The notes under the pieces: generated by a model
What the model was told of the DNA's origin: nothing
Seen by the model: only the letters and a program-made list of their open reading frames with translations
The model's database searches: none
Source of the DNA: Streptococcus azizii
Lineage (GTDB): Bacteria; Bacillota; Bacilli; Lactobacillales; Streptococcaceae
DNA: 64,000 nt
Direction: 5' to 3'
Assembly: GCF_001984715.1 (NCBI RefSeq)
Contig: NZ_MSPR01000011.1
Location: forward strand, 18,535-82,534
Shown: positions 17,303 to 25,334 of the stretch, piece by piece
Numbering within the stretch: the stretch's first letter is position 1
Layout: every line of letters begins with the position of its first letter
Made by a program: the position numbers and the translations under genes

Positions 17303-18085
17303 TCAATTACCTACACTGCTGAATTGTTTCATGCCGTGTTTAAAGAGGGAGTAGTTAATCGTAAAGATGATGAGGACTACGAGGGGGAGGAGGAGTCCAA
17401 TGGTGCTGAGATTGAGGAAGTGTAGGGCTGGGAAGTAGGAGGTGAAGGCATAAGGAAAGACAAAGGTTAGTAAGATTTGAATAGCAATCGGGTAGATTTT
17501 AAGGGGATATTGAGCCATTTGGTTGAGGGAAAAGATTCCTACAGTAATAGGAAAGGAATCAACAATCCAAAAGGCAAGGGCAGTTGGTCCTAGCTGGATT
17601 GCTGCATAGAGCAGACCGATACAGATACAGCTGAGAGCAAATAACAGTAGTTCTATCAGGTTCCAATGAAGATGTAGCATCTGATAGGCTTTGGACGTCG
17701 CTATAATCCCGATTAGGGTCGTGCCAATTCCCTGTAGTTGAATCCGTTCTGAAATTAATTGAAAGAGGGGGTTGACAGGTAAAATCAGCAACCGTTCAAA
17801 CTCTCCTTCACGGATGTAACGGCTACCAAACATCCATAGATTATCGAAGAAAATCAAATGAATCGACCGCCCGATGGTGGACATCCCGTAGATAAATAGC
17901 ATTTGCCCGTAAGAAAATCCTGCAATTTCTTTGATATTGCCAAAGAGGACGTTGAGGAAAATGAGATAGACTAGCTGTTCTATGAGAGAGGACAGGAGTC
18001 CGATAAAGAAGTCCATGCGGTAGGACATAGCAGCAATCAAAAAGGATTTGATATTGTAATAATAGAGGGTTGCGTATCGTTTCAT
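17303..18085 (-). CDS. ABC-2 type transporter permease (DUF990 family)
   Basis: This 260-residue integral membrane protein has about six hydrophobic helices and the pattern of the ABC-2/DUF990 exporter subunits (MSYRMDFFIGLLSSLIEQLVY at the start, IREGEFERLLILPVNPLFQLI in the middle). It is the last gene of a minus-strand trio with a second permease and an ATPase, an arrangement typical of heterodimeric exporters. The cargo is unknown. It starts 6 bases after the upstream permease stop. Confidence 0.82.
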   Translation of the reverse strand: MKRYATLYYYNIKSFLIAAMSYRMDFFIGLLSSLIEQLVYLIFLNVLFGNIKEIAGFSYGQMLFIYGMSTIGRSIHLIFFDNLWMFGSRYIREGEFERLLILPVNPLFQLISERIQLQGIGTTLIGIIATSKAYQMLHLHWNLIELLLFALSCICIGLLYAAIQLGPTALAFWIVDSFPITVGIFSLNQMAQYPLKIYPIAIQILLTFVFPYAFTSYFPALHFLNLSTIGLLLPLVVLIIFTINYSLFKHGMKQFSSVGN

Positions 18086-18091
18086 CTTATC

Positions 18092-18871
18092 CTATCCTCC
18101 AAAAATAACCAGGCGTTTCTTTGCTTCCTGCCAAAGGAAGTACATCAATCCTGCTAGGATAGGTACCCAGATAAGCTGTAGCCAAAAGAGATTGGTATCC
18201 ACCTCTTTTCCCAAGAGGATATTGATGGGAAAATTGACTGCAAAGCTGTAGGGTAGAAAGCTGAGAACTTTTGCAATAGGAGCAGGATAAAAACTCAAGG
18301 GCAAGAGTACACCTGCTGATAGGTTGAAAATTCCCTCCCGCAAGATAAGGAGTCCCCATGTGTTGACGGTGTAAAAGGAGAGTAATCCAAAACCAAGATC
18401 CATCAGTTGAACCATAAACATACCAAGGAGACTGGTCAGCAGAAAGAGTCCCCAGGTCTTGGCATCAGGCAGGTAGAAGTTGGGATGAGCTAGAGGAATG
18501 ATGATTAGGACCAGCAGGAATTTTACGGCTTCAATAATCTTTAGACCAATATCATTAAAGAAGAGAGCGGTAATGGGGGAGTAGGGCAGGAGCAGCTCGC
18601 CTGTGATATTTCCCCGTATAATGGAGCTGGCTAAATCACGTCCAATACCAAAACTATTGAGATTATTCAGAAGGTTAGCGAAGATGATATAGGTGGTAAA
18701 GGTGGTGAGGTCATAGCCGTTCACCTCGGATTGGGCAGCGAAAATAGTTTGCCAGACAAAGAGAGAAACCAGTATTTTTACCAGCATTGAGACAAGTGTT
18801 GCGATAAAAAAGGACTTGTATTGCAACTGCAGAATGATCATCTGCCGGGTAACATGCAAATATTTAGTCAT
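18092..18871 (-). CDS. ABC-2 type transporter permease, partner subunit
   Basis: The 259-residue membrane protein pairs with the one downstream. Six or so hydrophobic stretches and IIRGNITGELLLPYSPITALF, matching the coupling region of its partner, support the family. The ATG at 18871 follows GAGGGA and overlaps the ATPase stop by 8 bases, indicating translational coupling. An upstream ATG at 18901 lies inside the ATPase gene and is less likely. Confidence 0.82.
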   Translation of the reverse strand: MTKYLHVTRQMIILQLQYKSFFIATLVSMLVKILVSLFVWQTIFAAQSEVNGYDLTTFTTYIIFANLLNNLNSFGIGRDLASSIIRGNITGELLLPYSPITALFFNDIGLKIIEAVKFLLVLIIIPLAHPNFYLPDAKTWGLFLLTSLLGMFMVQLMDLGFGLLSFYTVNTWGLLILREGIFNLSAGVLLPLSFYPAPIAKVLSFLPYSFAVNFPINILLGKEVDTNLFWLQLIWVPILAGLMYFLWQEAKKRLVIFGG

Positions 18872-19847
18872 GGAGTCCCTCCTCGTAAATGCGTTTGACA
18901 ATCTGTTCGATCGTGACTTCTTTTATGGTCACATCCTCAATCGGATATTGGGCAAAAGCAAGCTGGATAATCTGAGCATTATTGAGGTGTTCGGTTTGGT
19001 AGTGAATCTCAAAATGATGCGAATCGAGCTGCTTCCATTCGAGGTGGGGAGCTGTCAGAGGAGCTTCGATAGCAGTGTGTGTGGTGAAGGCAATGGTCTT
19101 CACCTTGGAAAAATTCTCTTTCAAATGCTCCAAACCTCCATCATAGACCTTTTTCCCCTTATCAATGATAACAATTCGCTCGCAGAGGCTCTCGATGTCT
19201 TGCATATCGTGAGAAGTGATGAGGAAGGTGGTCTGATACTCCTGATTCATGGTACGGATAAATTGACGAATCAGCTCCTTAACACTGGCATCTAGTCCAA
19301 TAGTAGGCTCGTCTAAAAAGACAACGGCAGGTTGGTGGAGAAAAATGGCAGCAAATTCGCATTTGACCCGCTGACCGAGAGAAAGGTTACGAACAGGTTG
19401 GTTGAGAATACTGTCCAATTCCAAGAGTGCTGTCAGATGTTTGAGGCGTTCCTGATAAAGAGAATCGGGGACGTCATAAATCTTTGCATGGAGAAAGAAG
19501 GATTCGATAACAGGAATGTCCCATCGGAGGTGGGATTTTTGACCAAATAAGACACCGATTTGTCGATTGACAGCAGTTCGAGCTTTTGATGGTTCTAGGC
19601 CGTTGATCAAGACCTGGCCCTCATCGGGATAAAGAACCCCTGTCAGCATTTTAATGGTTGTTGATTTGCCACTCCCGTTGGAGCCAATATAACCGATGAT
19701 TTCTCCTTTTTGAACAGAGAGAGAAATATCTTTGACTGCTGCAATATAGCGTTTTTTGGGGTGGAAAAAAGACTGGATTGACCCGAGCAAGCCAGCTTTC
19801 TTATCCACAAGAGCGTAGGTTTTTGATAGGTGATGTGCTTCGATCAT
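18864..19847 (-). CDS. ABC transporter ATP-binding protein
   Basis: The 327-residue ATPase energises the two permeases that follow. Walker A GSNGSGKST is at residues 55-63, the Q-loop is VLFGQKSHL, the signature is the variant LSLGQRVKCE, and Walker B is AVVFLDEPTIGLD. The H-loop is LITSHDMQDI. The C-terminal 90 residues form an extra domain seen in DUF990-linked ATPases. The ATG at 19847 follows TTGGAG. The operon's promoter contains a cre-like site, so carbon-source control is possible. Confidence 0.9.
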   Translation of the reverse strand: MIEAHHLSKTYALVDKKAGLLGSIQSFFHPKKRYIAAVKDISLSVQKGEIIGYIGSNGSGKSTTIKMLTGVLYPDEGQVLINGLEPSKARTAVNRQIGVLFGQKSHLRWDIPVIESFFLHAKIYDVPDSLYQERLKHLTALLELDSILNQPVRNLSLGQRVKCEFAAIFLHQPAVVFLDEPTIGLDASVKELIRQFIRTMNQEYQTTFLITSHDMQDIESLCERIVIIDKGKKVYDGGLEHLKENFSKVKTIAFTTHTAIEAPLTAPHLEWKQLDSHHFEIHYQTEHLNNAQIIQLAFAQYPIEDVTIKEVTIEQIVKRIYEEGLHD

Positions 19848-19875
19848 AAGGACTCCAAGATAAAAAAATAACAAA

Positions 19876-19892
19876 GGAAAACGTTTGCAAAA
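19876..19892 (-). promoter_or_regulatory. cre-like (CcpA) site
   Basis: On the minus strand TTTTGCAAACGTTTTCC closely follows the catabolite-response consensus WTGNAANCGNWNNCW, with a mismatch at the last base. It starts 4 bases downstream of the -10 element, a repressing position. Confidence 0.55.
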
Positions 19893-19895
19893 ATT

Positions 19896-19924
19896 ATTGT
19901 AGCACTTTGCTGTCAGAAAAACAA
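19896..19924 (-). promoter_or_regulatory. Promoter of the ABC exporter operon
   Basis: Minus strand TTGTTT, 17 bases, TACAAT, with TG before the -10. Confidence 0.7.
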
Positions 19925-19984
19925 GCGATATTTGGCTAGTTTTTGATTTTCAAAGCGTTTTTTTCAAAGAGTATCACACTGCTA

Positions 19985-20518
19985 TCAAGGCAATAGCTTC
20001 AGGACTAGGGCGGTCATCTCAGTCGGGGATTCGGTTTTTCCCTTGTTAATCCAGGTTTGGACAATGCCAAAGAAGGCATGGGCGAAGTAGACACTGCTGT
20101 AGTCTTTTTCTATCTCGGACAAGGAATCATGATTGATGCGGTCTGTCAGGTCATTGTTGATGAAAAGACGGACCTTATTGATGAGGAAGGCCTGGATTTC
20201 CTGACTACCATTATGGGTGAGGAGGGCAGATAGGAGTTGTTCGCGCGAGAGAAGGACGAAGATTTCAAGGAGAACCTCTTTTCTGTCCCGCTCATGCTGG
20301 GTGAAGATTTCTTCTATCTCGATAAATAGGGCTTCTTGGTAGGCTTCGATCAGCTGGTATTTGTCCCGATAGTGGGTATAGAAGCTGGAGCGACTGATAC
20401 CGGCTGTCTGGGCGAGGTGGGTGGCAGTAATCTCATTAAACTGTTGGTGCTGTAAGCAGGTCACCATGGCTTCTAAGATAGCTTTTTTGGTTTCTTCGCG
20501 TCGTGTGTCAGTTCCCAT
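19985..20518 (-). CDS. TetR/AcrR family transcriptional regulator
   Basis: The 177-residue protein has a typical TetR N-terminal DNA-binding domain: RREETKKAILEAMVTCL, then the helix-turn-helix ITATHLAQTAGISRSSFYTHY at about residues 29-50. The C-terminal ligand domain is divergent. The start is ATG 20518 after AAGGAGAT. It faces the YhgE/Pip gene across a promoter region with two near-identical operators, and most likely represses both itself and that gene. Confidence 0.9.
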   Translation of the reverse strand: MGTDTRREETKKAILEAMVTCLQHQQFNEITATHLAQTAGISRSSFYTHYRDKYQLIEAYQEALFIEIEEIFTQHERDRKEVLLEIFVLLSREQLLSALLTHNGSQEIQAFLINKVRLFINNDLTDRINHDSLSEIEKDYSSVYFAHAFFGIVQTWINKGKTESPTEMTALVLKLLP

Positions 20519-20540
20519 CAAATCTCCTTTTATACATTTT

Positions 20541-20555
20541 TGGACAATATGTCTA
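20541..20555. promoter_or_regulatory. Operator O1 for the TetR regulator
   Basis: TGGACA-ATA-TGTCTA, an inverted repeat matching O2 in both half-sites. It lies 23 bases upstream of the tetR start codon, suited to autorepression. Confidence 0.72.
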
Positions 20556-20572
20556 AAAATAATTTTTAATAC

Positions 20573-20600
20573 TTGATTTTGCTTTCTAGCTTTGTATAAT
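20573..20600 (+). promoter_or_regulatory. Promoter towards the YhgE/Pip gene
   Basis: TTGATT, 16 bases, TATAAT. The following operator O2 covers the start region. A repeat block lies between this promoter and the gene. Confidence 0.7.
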
Positions 20601-20616
20601 ATACTATATCACATTT

Positions 20617-20631
20617 TGGACAGACTGTCTA
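20617..20631. promoter_or_regulatory. Operator O2 for the TetR regulator
   Basis: TGGACA-GAC-TGTCTA, within which GACAGACTGTC is a perfect palindrome. It is centred about 24 bases after the -10 of the plus-strand promoter. Confidence 0.75.
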
Positions 20632-20790
20632 ATAACTGTGTAGCATCCTAGCTGATAGTTAAAGAAAATGACTATATCACGGTTATTCGTCTTTCTGATT
20701 GCATTGGGAGAGTACGCTATAAAATCAACATCTGAATAGGCAGGGCAACCGAACTAAGAAATGAAACAGTGAGGGAGAGCTTGTCACATA

Positions 20791-20955
20791 TGATGGCGAT
20801 TTCCTATTGTTCATTCGGTTTTTTAACGGCTTCACCTCTTGTGTAATTGAGTTCAGCCTAAAACCTCGGAAAAAAGATAGGCTTTCTTGTGTTCATCAAA
20901 CACTGCGGCAGCCTCCTATTTTTCATTCGGTTTTTTGACGGCTTCACATCTTGTG
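20791..20955. repeat. BOX-like internal modules without ends
   Basis: Two copies of the TTCATTCGGTTTTTTRACGG module surround ACCTCGGAAAAAAGATAGGC. The block lies in the 5' leader of the YhgE/Pip gene, so it would be transcribed with it. Confidence 0.6.
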
Positions 20956-21040
20956 TGGCGACAGTGGTGGTTGATTGCTGATGAGTGTAAAGTAGGAAAA
21001 CTGGATAGGTATTGCGAGATAGAGTATAAAGGAGAATATC

Positions 21041-23512
21041 ATGTTAGAACAAATAAAGTATGTCTTAAAAAAACCAAGCCTATGGGTTGTGATGGTGGGG
21101 GTTGCCTGCATTCCAGCCCTCTATAATCTGAGCTTTTTAACCTCTATGTGGGATCCGTATGGAAATGTCAAAAACTTACCTGTTGCAGTCGTTGATGAGG
21201 ATCGTTCCTCTGAATTTCAGGGGAAGGCTTTGAAGATTGGACAAGATATGGTGCAGTCTATGAAAGAAAGTGATAGCCTTGACTTCCACTTTGTCTCAAG
21301 CAAAGAGGCGAAAAAAGGCTTGGAGGCGGGTGACTATTACATGGTGGTCACCTTGCCAACTGACCTATCACAAAAAGCAGCTACCCTTCTGACAGACAAG
21401 CCGGAGAAATTGAAGATTGAATATCAGACATCAAAGGGGCATAGTTTTGTCGCTGCCAAAATGGGGGAATCAGCCATGAATAAACTCCAAGCATCCGTGT
21501 CTGAGACCCTCACCCAAACCTATACGAGGGCAGTCTTTTCTAGTATGTCACAATTACAAGACGGTCTGGGGCAAGCGGCAGATGGAGCTGGTCAACTCGA
21601 TCAAGGGAGTCAGGCTCTCGCAACTGGTGGTCAGACTTTGACAGATGGTCTAGGGGTACTGTCAATCTCCACCAAAGCTCTATCAGATGGGGCCTCTCAG
21701 CTCCAGTCAGGGCTTGTTCGTTATACGGACGGCGTAGCCCAAGCCACAATGGGAGGAACGGGGCTTGTAAATGGTTTGTTATCCTATACGAATGGCGTAG
21801 AGAGTCTGGCTGGAGGAGCTAGTCAACTGGAGGACAAGTCTGCAGACTTGCTTGCAGGAGTCAAGCAACTACAGGCTGGTCAAGACCGGCTTCAAGACTT
21901 GGTTGATGGCGCGAATCGAATCAGTGACAGCTTGTCACAATTAGTCGTAGCAACAGAGTCATCAAAAGAGCAGGAGGAACGATTAACTAGTTTGCTCCAA
22001 GGTCTGTCTAGTTTACAGACAGGAGTGAACGATTTGAATACGCAGGTGTCAACTATGACCATTCCAAGTCTTGACACAGGTGCTGTTGCCACCAGCATGC
22101 AGACAGTCGCGACACAAGCTCAGGCTGTGATTGCCTCTAGTCAAGCGGATAAGGCAGCTAGTATAGCAGCCCTTCAAGCAACATCGGCCTATCAAGGAAT
22201 GGCTGCTAGCCAACAAGCAGAATTAGTGGCGGCTATTGAGGCAGCTCCATCTACGACGGAGACACAAGCTCAGGCGATATTGCAAGAACTGGCTAACATG
22301 CAAACCAACCTTGTAGCTTTGGGAGGGGCAGGTGAGCTGACAAGTCAAGTGGCAGCTGTGAAGGCAGGAGTCCAACAATTAGCAGATGGTGCGAATCAAG
22401 CCCTGCCCGGCGCAACACAAGCTATTACAGAGTTGTCAGGTGGCCTCCACCAAGTAAATGGCCATCTCTCTCAATTAGCTTCCGGCAGTCAGAGTCTAGC
22501 AGGTGGAGTAGGACAGCTCCAGTCTGCCTTAGTGGGTGGTAGCGACCGTCTTGTTCAAGGTGTGACGCTCTATACAGATGCAGTTGCTCAGTTAAGCAAT
22601 GGAGCCAACCAACTGGCGGAAAACAATACCAAGGTCATGGCAGGTGCGGACCAACTATCCTTAGGTCTTGCGACCTTAAATAGTAACTCTGCCCCTCTTG
22701 TAACAGGTGTAGGGCGCTTAGCGGATGGTTCTAGCCAACTGCAGGCAGGTGCAGACCAGTTGCAAAATGGTAGTCGAGAACTGGTTGGTGGAGTTGATAA
22801 GCTCCAGATGGGAACGGAACACTTGGCAACCTCCTTGAGTCAAGCCCATGAGCAATTATCGTTGGTTGCTGTGGAGCGTCAAAATGCAGATGCGGTATCC
22901 AACCCCCTTGTGCTATCTCACCAAGATACGGACAAGGTTCCAACCAATGGAGTAGGTATGGCTCCCTATATGGTGTCTGTTGCCTTGATGGTGGCAGCGC
23001 TGTCAACCAATGTCATTTTTGCTAAGCGCCTTGATGGAAAAGAATACACCTCACGTTCAGAATGGGCAGTGAATAAGTTGGCAATCAATGGCACGATTGC
23101 TACACTGGCTAGTGTGATTTTGTATGGGGTGCTTTGTTTGATTGGTATTGTTCCAAGCCATCCTTTCTCAACCTTTGCTCTCATTCTTCTTGCGGCTTGG
23201 ACTTTCATGGCCTTGGTCACAGCTCTGATTGGCTGGAATCATCATTTGGGTTCTTTTGGGGCCTTGGTTCTTTTATTGCTACAACTGGGTTCAAGTGCAG
23301 GAACCTATCCGATTGAGTTGAGCCCGAACTTTTTCCAACGGGTGCAACCCTATTTGCCGATGACTTATACAGTATCAGGGCTTCGTCAGACCATATCTAT
23401 GGGAAATCAGATCCATCATCAAGTCATCATATTGCTGCTGTTTCTTGCTGGCTTTATGGTCACAGGTTTCCTTATTTTCCGACCAGTTCGATCATATACG
23501 AAGAAAAGATAA
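21041..23512 (+). CDS. YhgE/Pip family membrane protein with heptad-repeat ectodomain
   Basis: The 823-residue protein has one N-terminal membrane segment (about residues 14-32), a long extracellular region and a C-terminal block of about five membrane helices, the layout of the YhgE/Pip (phage infection protein-like, ABC-2-related) family. The ectodomain is built of repeats of the type L-x-x-G with DGAGQL, GASQLQSG and GANQLA units, broken by an alanine-rich coiled segment at about 340-430. The family is linked to phage adsorption in lactococci and to export. Its role here is probably TetR-controlled efflux or envelope work. Confidence 0.88.
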   Translation: MLEQIKYVLKKPSLWVVMVGVACIPALYNLSFLTSMWDPYGNVKNLPVAVVDEDRSSEFQGKALKIGQDMVQSMKESDSLDFHFVSSKEAKKGLEAGDYYMVVTLPTDLSQKAATLLTDKPEKLKIEYQTSKGHSFVAAKMGESAMNKLQASVSETLTQTYTRAVFSSMSQLQDGLGQAADGAGQLDQGSQALATGGQTLTDGLGVLSISTKALSDGASQLQSGLVRYTDGVAQATMGGTGLVNGLLSYTNGVESLAGGASQLEDKSADLLAGVKQLQAGQDRLQDLVDGANRISDSLSQLVVATESSKEQEERLTSLLQGLSSLQTGVNDLNTQVSTMTIPSLDTGAVATSMQTVATQAQAVIASSQADKAASIAALQATSAYQGMAASQQAELVAAIEAAPSTTETQAQAILQELANMQTNLVALGGAGELTSQVAAVKAGVQQLADGANQALPGATQAITELSGGLHQVNGHLSQLASGSQSLAGGVGQLQSALVGGSDRLVQGVTLYTDAVAQLSNGANQLAENNTKVMAGADQLSLGLATLNSNSAPLVTGVGRLADGSSQLQAGADQLQNGSRELVGGVDKLQMGTEHLATSLSQAHEQLSLVAVERQNADAVSNPLVLSHQDTDKVPTNGVGMAPYMVSVALMVAALSTNVIFAKRLDGKEYTSRSEWAVNKLAINGTIATLASVILYGVLCLIGIVPSHPFSTFALILLAAWTFMALVTALIGWNHHLGSFGALVLLLLQLGSSAGTYPIELSPNFFQRVQPYLPMTYTVSGLRQTISMGNQIHHQVIILLLFLAGFMVTGFLIFRPVRSYTKKR

Positions 23513-23523
23513 GAAAATCCCCA
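23509..23523. repeat. Left arm of a split convergent terminator
   Basis: ATAAGAAAATCCCCA, including the YhgE stop codon, is the exact inverse of 25539-25553 at the end of the S66 peptidase gene. The arms are now 2 kb apart. Confidence 0.7.
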
Positions 23524-23580
23524 AATGAGAGTATGACACTCAGCAGTCTAAATAATCTGAGTTCATACACCTTATAGGAT

Positions 23581-23621
23581 AAACATAAAAGACAGTCGAA
23601 ATTAGACTGTCTTTTATGTTT
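23581..23621. terminator. Bidirectional terminator, 17-bp perfect stem
   Basis: AAACATAAAAGACAGTC-GAAATTA-GACTGTCTTTTATGTTT. T-rich arms on both strands let it end both the YhgE transcript and the minus-strand small-gene operon of the island. Confidence 0.9.
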
Positions 23622-23630
23622 ATCAATTTG

Positions 23631-23741
23631 CTATAGTTTATTGTGGCAATGGGCACAACGCTCTGCATGGTCACTCGTTTTTCGACCACAAATAGGACAT
23701 TCAATAGTTGCTTTGATTAAAATTTCTTTTGATTTTATCAT
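23631..23741 (-). CDS. 36-aa zinc-ribbon-like microprotein
   Basis: The short frame encodes a peptide ending ECPICGRKTSDHAERCAHCH plus NKL. The two Cys-x2-Cys pairs are spaced as in a one-knuckle zinc ribbon. The start is ATG 23741, 3 bases after the stop of the 50-aa gene, with GGTGG overlapping that stop as ribosome site, so the two are coupled. It is too short for standard gene callers. It lies just before the bidirectional terminator. Function unknown. A metal-binding role is inferred from the cysteines. Confidence 0.6.
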   Translation of the reverse strand: MIKSKEILIKATIECPICGRKTSDHAERCAHCHNKL

Positions 23742-23744
23742 AAC

Positions 23745-23897
23745 TTACCACCATCCGTTTTTCTTTTGACAAGTTCCGAAAGAGCTACATTTATGGTTTG
23801 ATAGGTTATAATATATAGCTTCTTTACAATATTCACACTTGTTGCCTACTCCACGGTCTTTTTCGCAAGCGCACACCCATTCATTAGGATTACCCAT
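23745..23897 (-). CDS. 50-aa cysteine-rich microprotein
   Basis: The peptide has six cysteines (VCACEKD, KCEYCKEA, HKCSSFGTC) and ends KKNGWW. The spacing resembles small zinc-binding or rubredoxin-like knuckles. The start is ATG 23897, with AGAGGT before it on the minus strand. It sits between a membrane protein gene and the 36-aa zinc-ribbon gene, and the three appear to be one minus-strand unit. I do not recognise the family. Confidence 0.58.
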   Translation of the reverse strand: MGNPNEWVCACEKDRGVGNKCEYCKEAIYYNLSNHKCSSFGTCQKKNGWW

Positions 23898-23921
23898 AAT
23901 AATAACCTCTATCTTTCTATT

Positions 23922-24371
23922 TTATTGAGCGGAATACCGCATAATCCGTTCAGCAATCATGTCACGGCGCTTAATGCTTTCTGACATTTTTACCATTTCG
24001 ACATTTGAGCCATATAGAAATTTAGAAAAGGCTGAATTTCCAAGGGCTACCAACAAAACTTGTCGTTTATCGCCTAAATCATCGACATAAACTTGTACTG
24101 CATACACTCTAGATGAGAACATTCCTGCTTTGTTACTTATAACAATTTGTATATCCGCTGAGTCGTCAAATTGAGCTAAAGCTCCGCTGTTACTCGTGAG
24201 GTGTTCTGGTGTGGTCTTCCATTCGCTACAAATTTCATGAAGAGTCGCACCAATAGCCTCAACTGATAGGTTAGTTGATAAGGAGGTCGGTTCTTCTTTA
24301 AGACCTACGATTTTACCCTTAATCGCAAATAAAACGACAACTCCTATCACAAGAAAAATTACTATTTCCAC
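23922..24371 (-). CDS. Hypothetical single-pass membrane protein, island gene
   Basis: The 149-residue protein has an N-terminal helix (MEIVIFLVIGVVVLFAIKGK) and a mixed alpha/beta cytoplasmic or extracellular part (DIQIVISNKAGMFSSRVYAVQ, QVLLVALGNSAFSKFLYG). A GTG start at 24371 is preferred because AAAGGAG lies 7 bases before it. An upstream ATG at 24416 has no ribosome site. It is the first gene after the recombinase and its dyads on the same strand, and precedes the two microproteins. No known family. Confidence 0.6.
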   Translation of the reverse strand: MEIVIFLVIGVVVLFAIKGKIVGLKEEPTSLSTNLSVEAIGATLHEICSEWKTTPEHLTSNSGALAQFDDSADIQIVISNKAGMFSSRVYAVQVYVDDLGDKRQVLLVALGNSAFSKFLYGSNVEMVKMSESIKRRDMIAERIMRYSAQ

Positions 24372-24457
24372 ACATTTCTCCTTTCTGTATAAACCGCCTA
24401 TCTGATAGATAAGCACCTAAAAGACAACTTAAAACTCCTTCCTGCTTTCTTCAAGAT

Positions 24458-24471
24458 CCCTGCTACAATAG
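24458..24471 (+). repeat. 14-bp inverted repeat, left copy
   Basis: CCCTGCTACAATAG, the exact inverse of 25335-25348. Each copy contains TGCTACAAT, an extended -10 look-alike, so these may be terminal repeats or two facing promoters. Confidence 0.5.
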
Positions 24472-24482
24472 GGTTTGAGCGT

Positions 24483-24510
24483 GTTTTAGTTAACGGTCGT
24501 TAACTAAAAC
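24483..24510 (+). other. 28-bp dyad, candidate recombinase site 1
   Basis: GTTTTAGTTAACG-GT-CGTTAACTAAAAC: perfect 13-bp arms around a 2-bp centre, the size and form of a serine-recombinase crossover site. Confidence 0.65.
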
Positions 24511-24599
24511 AATGAAAAATCAAAAAATGCCGACTTGGCAAGGCTTCAAAAAACCCGTCAAATCAGCATTTCTAATATTTTTTATTGATAACTTTGATT

Positions 24600-24627
24600 G
24601 TTTTAACAAACGACCGTCTGCTAAAAC
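24600..24627 (-). other. 28-bp dyad, candidate recombinase site 2
   Basis: Its reverse complement matches site 1 at 22 of 28 positions with the same central GT, so it lies in inverted orientation 117 bp away. The 89 bases between the sites contain TGCC-AAGTC-GGCA plus six T on the minus strand, a possible terminator of the recombinase gene. Confidence 0.6.
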
Positions 24628-24656
24628 ATTTTTACGAGTTTACTTTACTATTTTTT

Positions 24657-25316
24657 CTAGATTTTGTCAACAATTTTTGGGTTAATTTTTCTGTTTGTTT
24701 GGATATTGTTACGCTTCAGGACACTATAAATGGTAGCGGTGGAAATCTGGAGCTGGTTGGCGATGTCTCGAACGGTCAGTTCTTCTTCCAGATAACTTAT
24801 AATAACTTGCTTTTCTTTCGATTTTGATATGCCTTTATTTCCCAACTGAACACCGCGTTCTCTGGCTTTACGCAGTCCGTCTTTGGTGCGTGCCGAAATA
24901 GCTTGAAGCTCCCACTCTGCCACATAGCCCAACATGAGGCAGAAGAACTTGCCTGTTAGCGAATCCGTTTCGATTTGTTCGTGAATGGATTGAAGGCGAA
25001 TGTTGTAGCTGGTTAGCTCCGATATAATAGCAGACAGGTGGAGCATTTTTCTGGTTAGGCGGTCTAGCTTATACACCACAAAACTGGTTTCTATGCCACC
25101 TTCCGCACACTCTTTAGCGAGTTTGAGAGCTTTTTGAAGTTGCGGTCGCTCTTGCTTGCCGCCCGATTCTTTTTCGATATAGAGTTTGTCGCAGAAGTTC
25201 AGGGCTTCTTTTTGGACTTCCAAGCCCAATTCTTGGCGGTTGTCTGTTGAACTAACACGGGTGTAGCCGATGGTGATGCTTCCTTGGTTTTGCTGTTGCT
25301 TGATGGTTTTCTTCAC
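24657..25316 (-). CDS. Serine recombinase (resolvase/invertase family)
   Basis: The 219-residue protein has the resolvase/invertase catalytic domain: ITIGYTRVSSTDNRQ with the nucleophile at Ser22, KLDRLTRKMLHLSAI with the conserved arginines near residue 85, the E-helix LMLGYVAEWELQAISARTKDG, and a C-terminal helix-turn-helix (TVRDIANQLQISTATIYSVL). GTG 25316 is preceded by AAGGAGG. It is complete. Two 28-bp dyads lie just 3' of the gene rather than 5', an unusual placement for a resolvase. Confidence 0.92.
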   Translation of the reverse strand: MKKTIKQQQNQGSITIGYTRVSSTDNRQELGLEVQKEALNFCDKLYIEKESGGKQERPQLQKALKLAKECAEGGIETSFVVYKLDRLTRKMLHLSAIISELTSYNIRLQSIHEQIETDSLTGKFFCLMLGYVAEWELQAISARTKDGLRKARERGVQLGNKGISKSKEKQVIISYLEEELTVRDIANQLQISTATIYSVLKRNNIQTNRKINPKIVDKI

Positions 25317-25334
25317 ATTTTCCTCCTTGCTTTA

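Noticed and set aside
20887..21126. 79-codon frame overlapping the YhgE start
   Set aside because: Runs through a repeat module and enters YhgE in the wrong frame.
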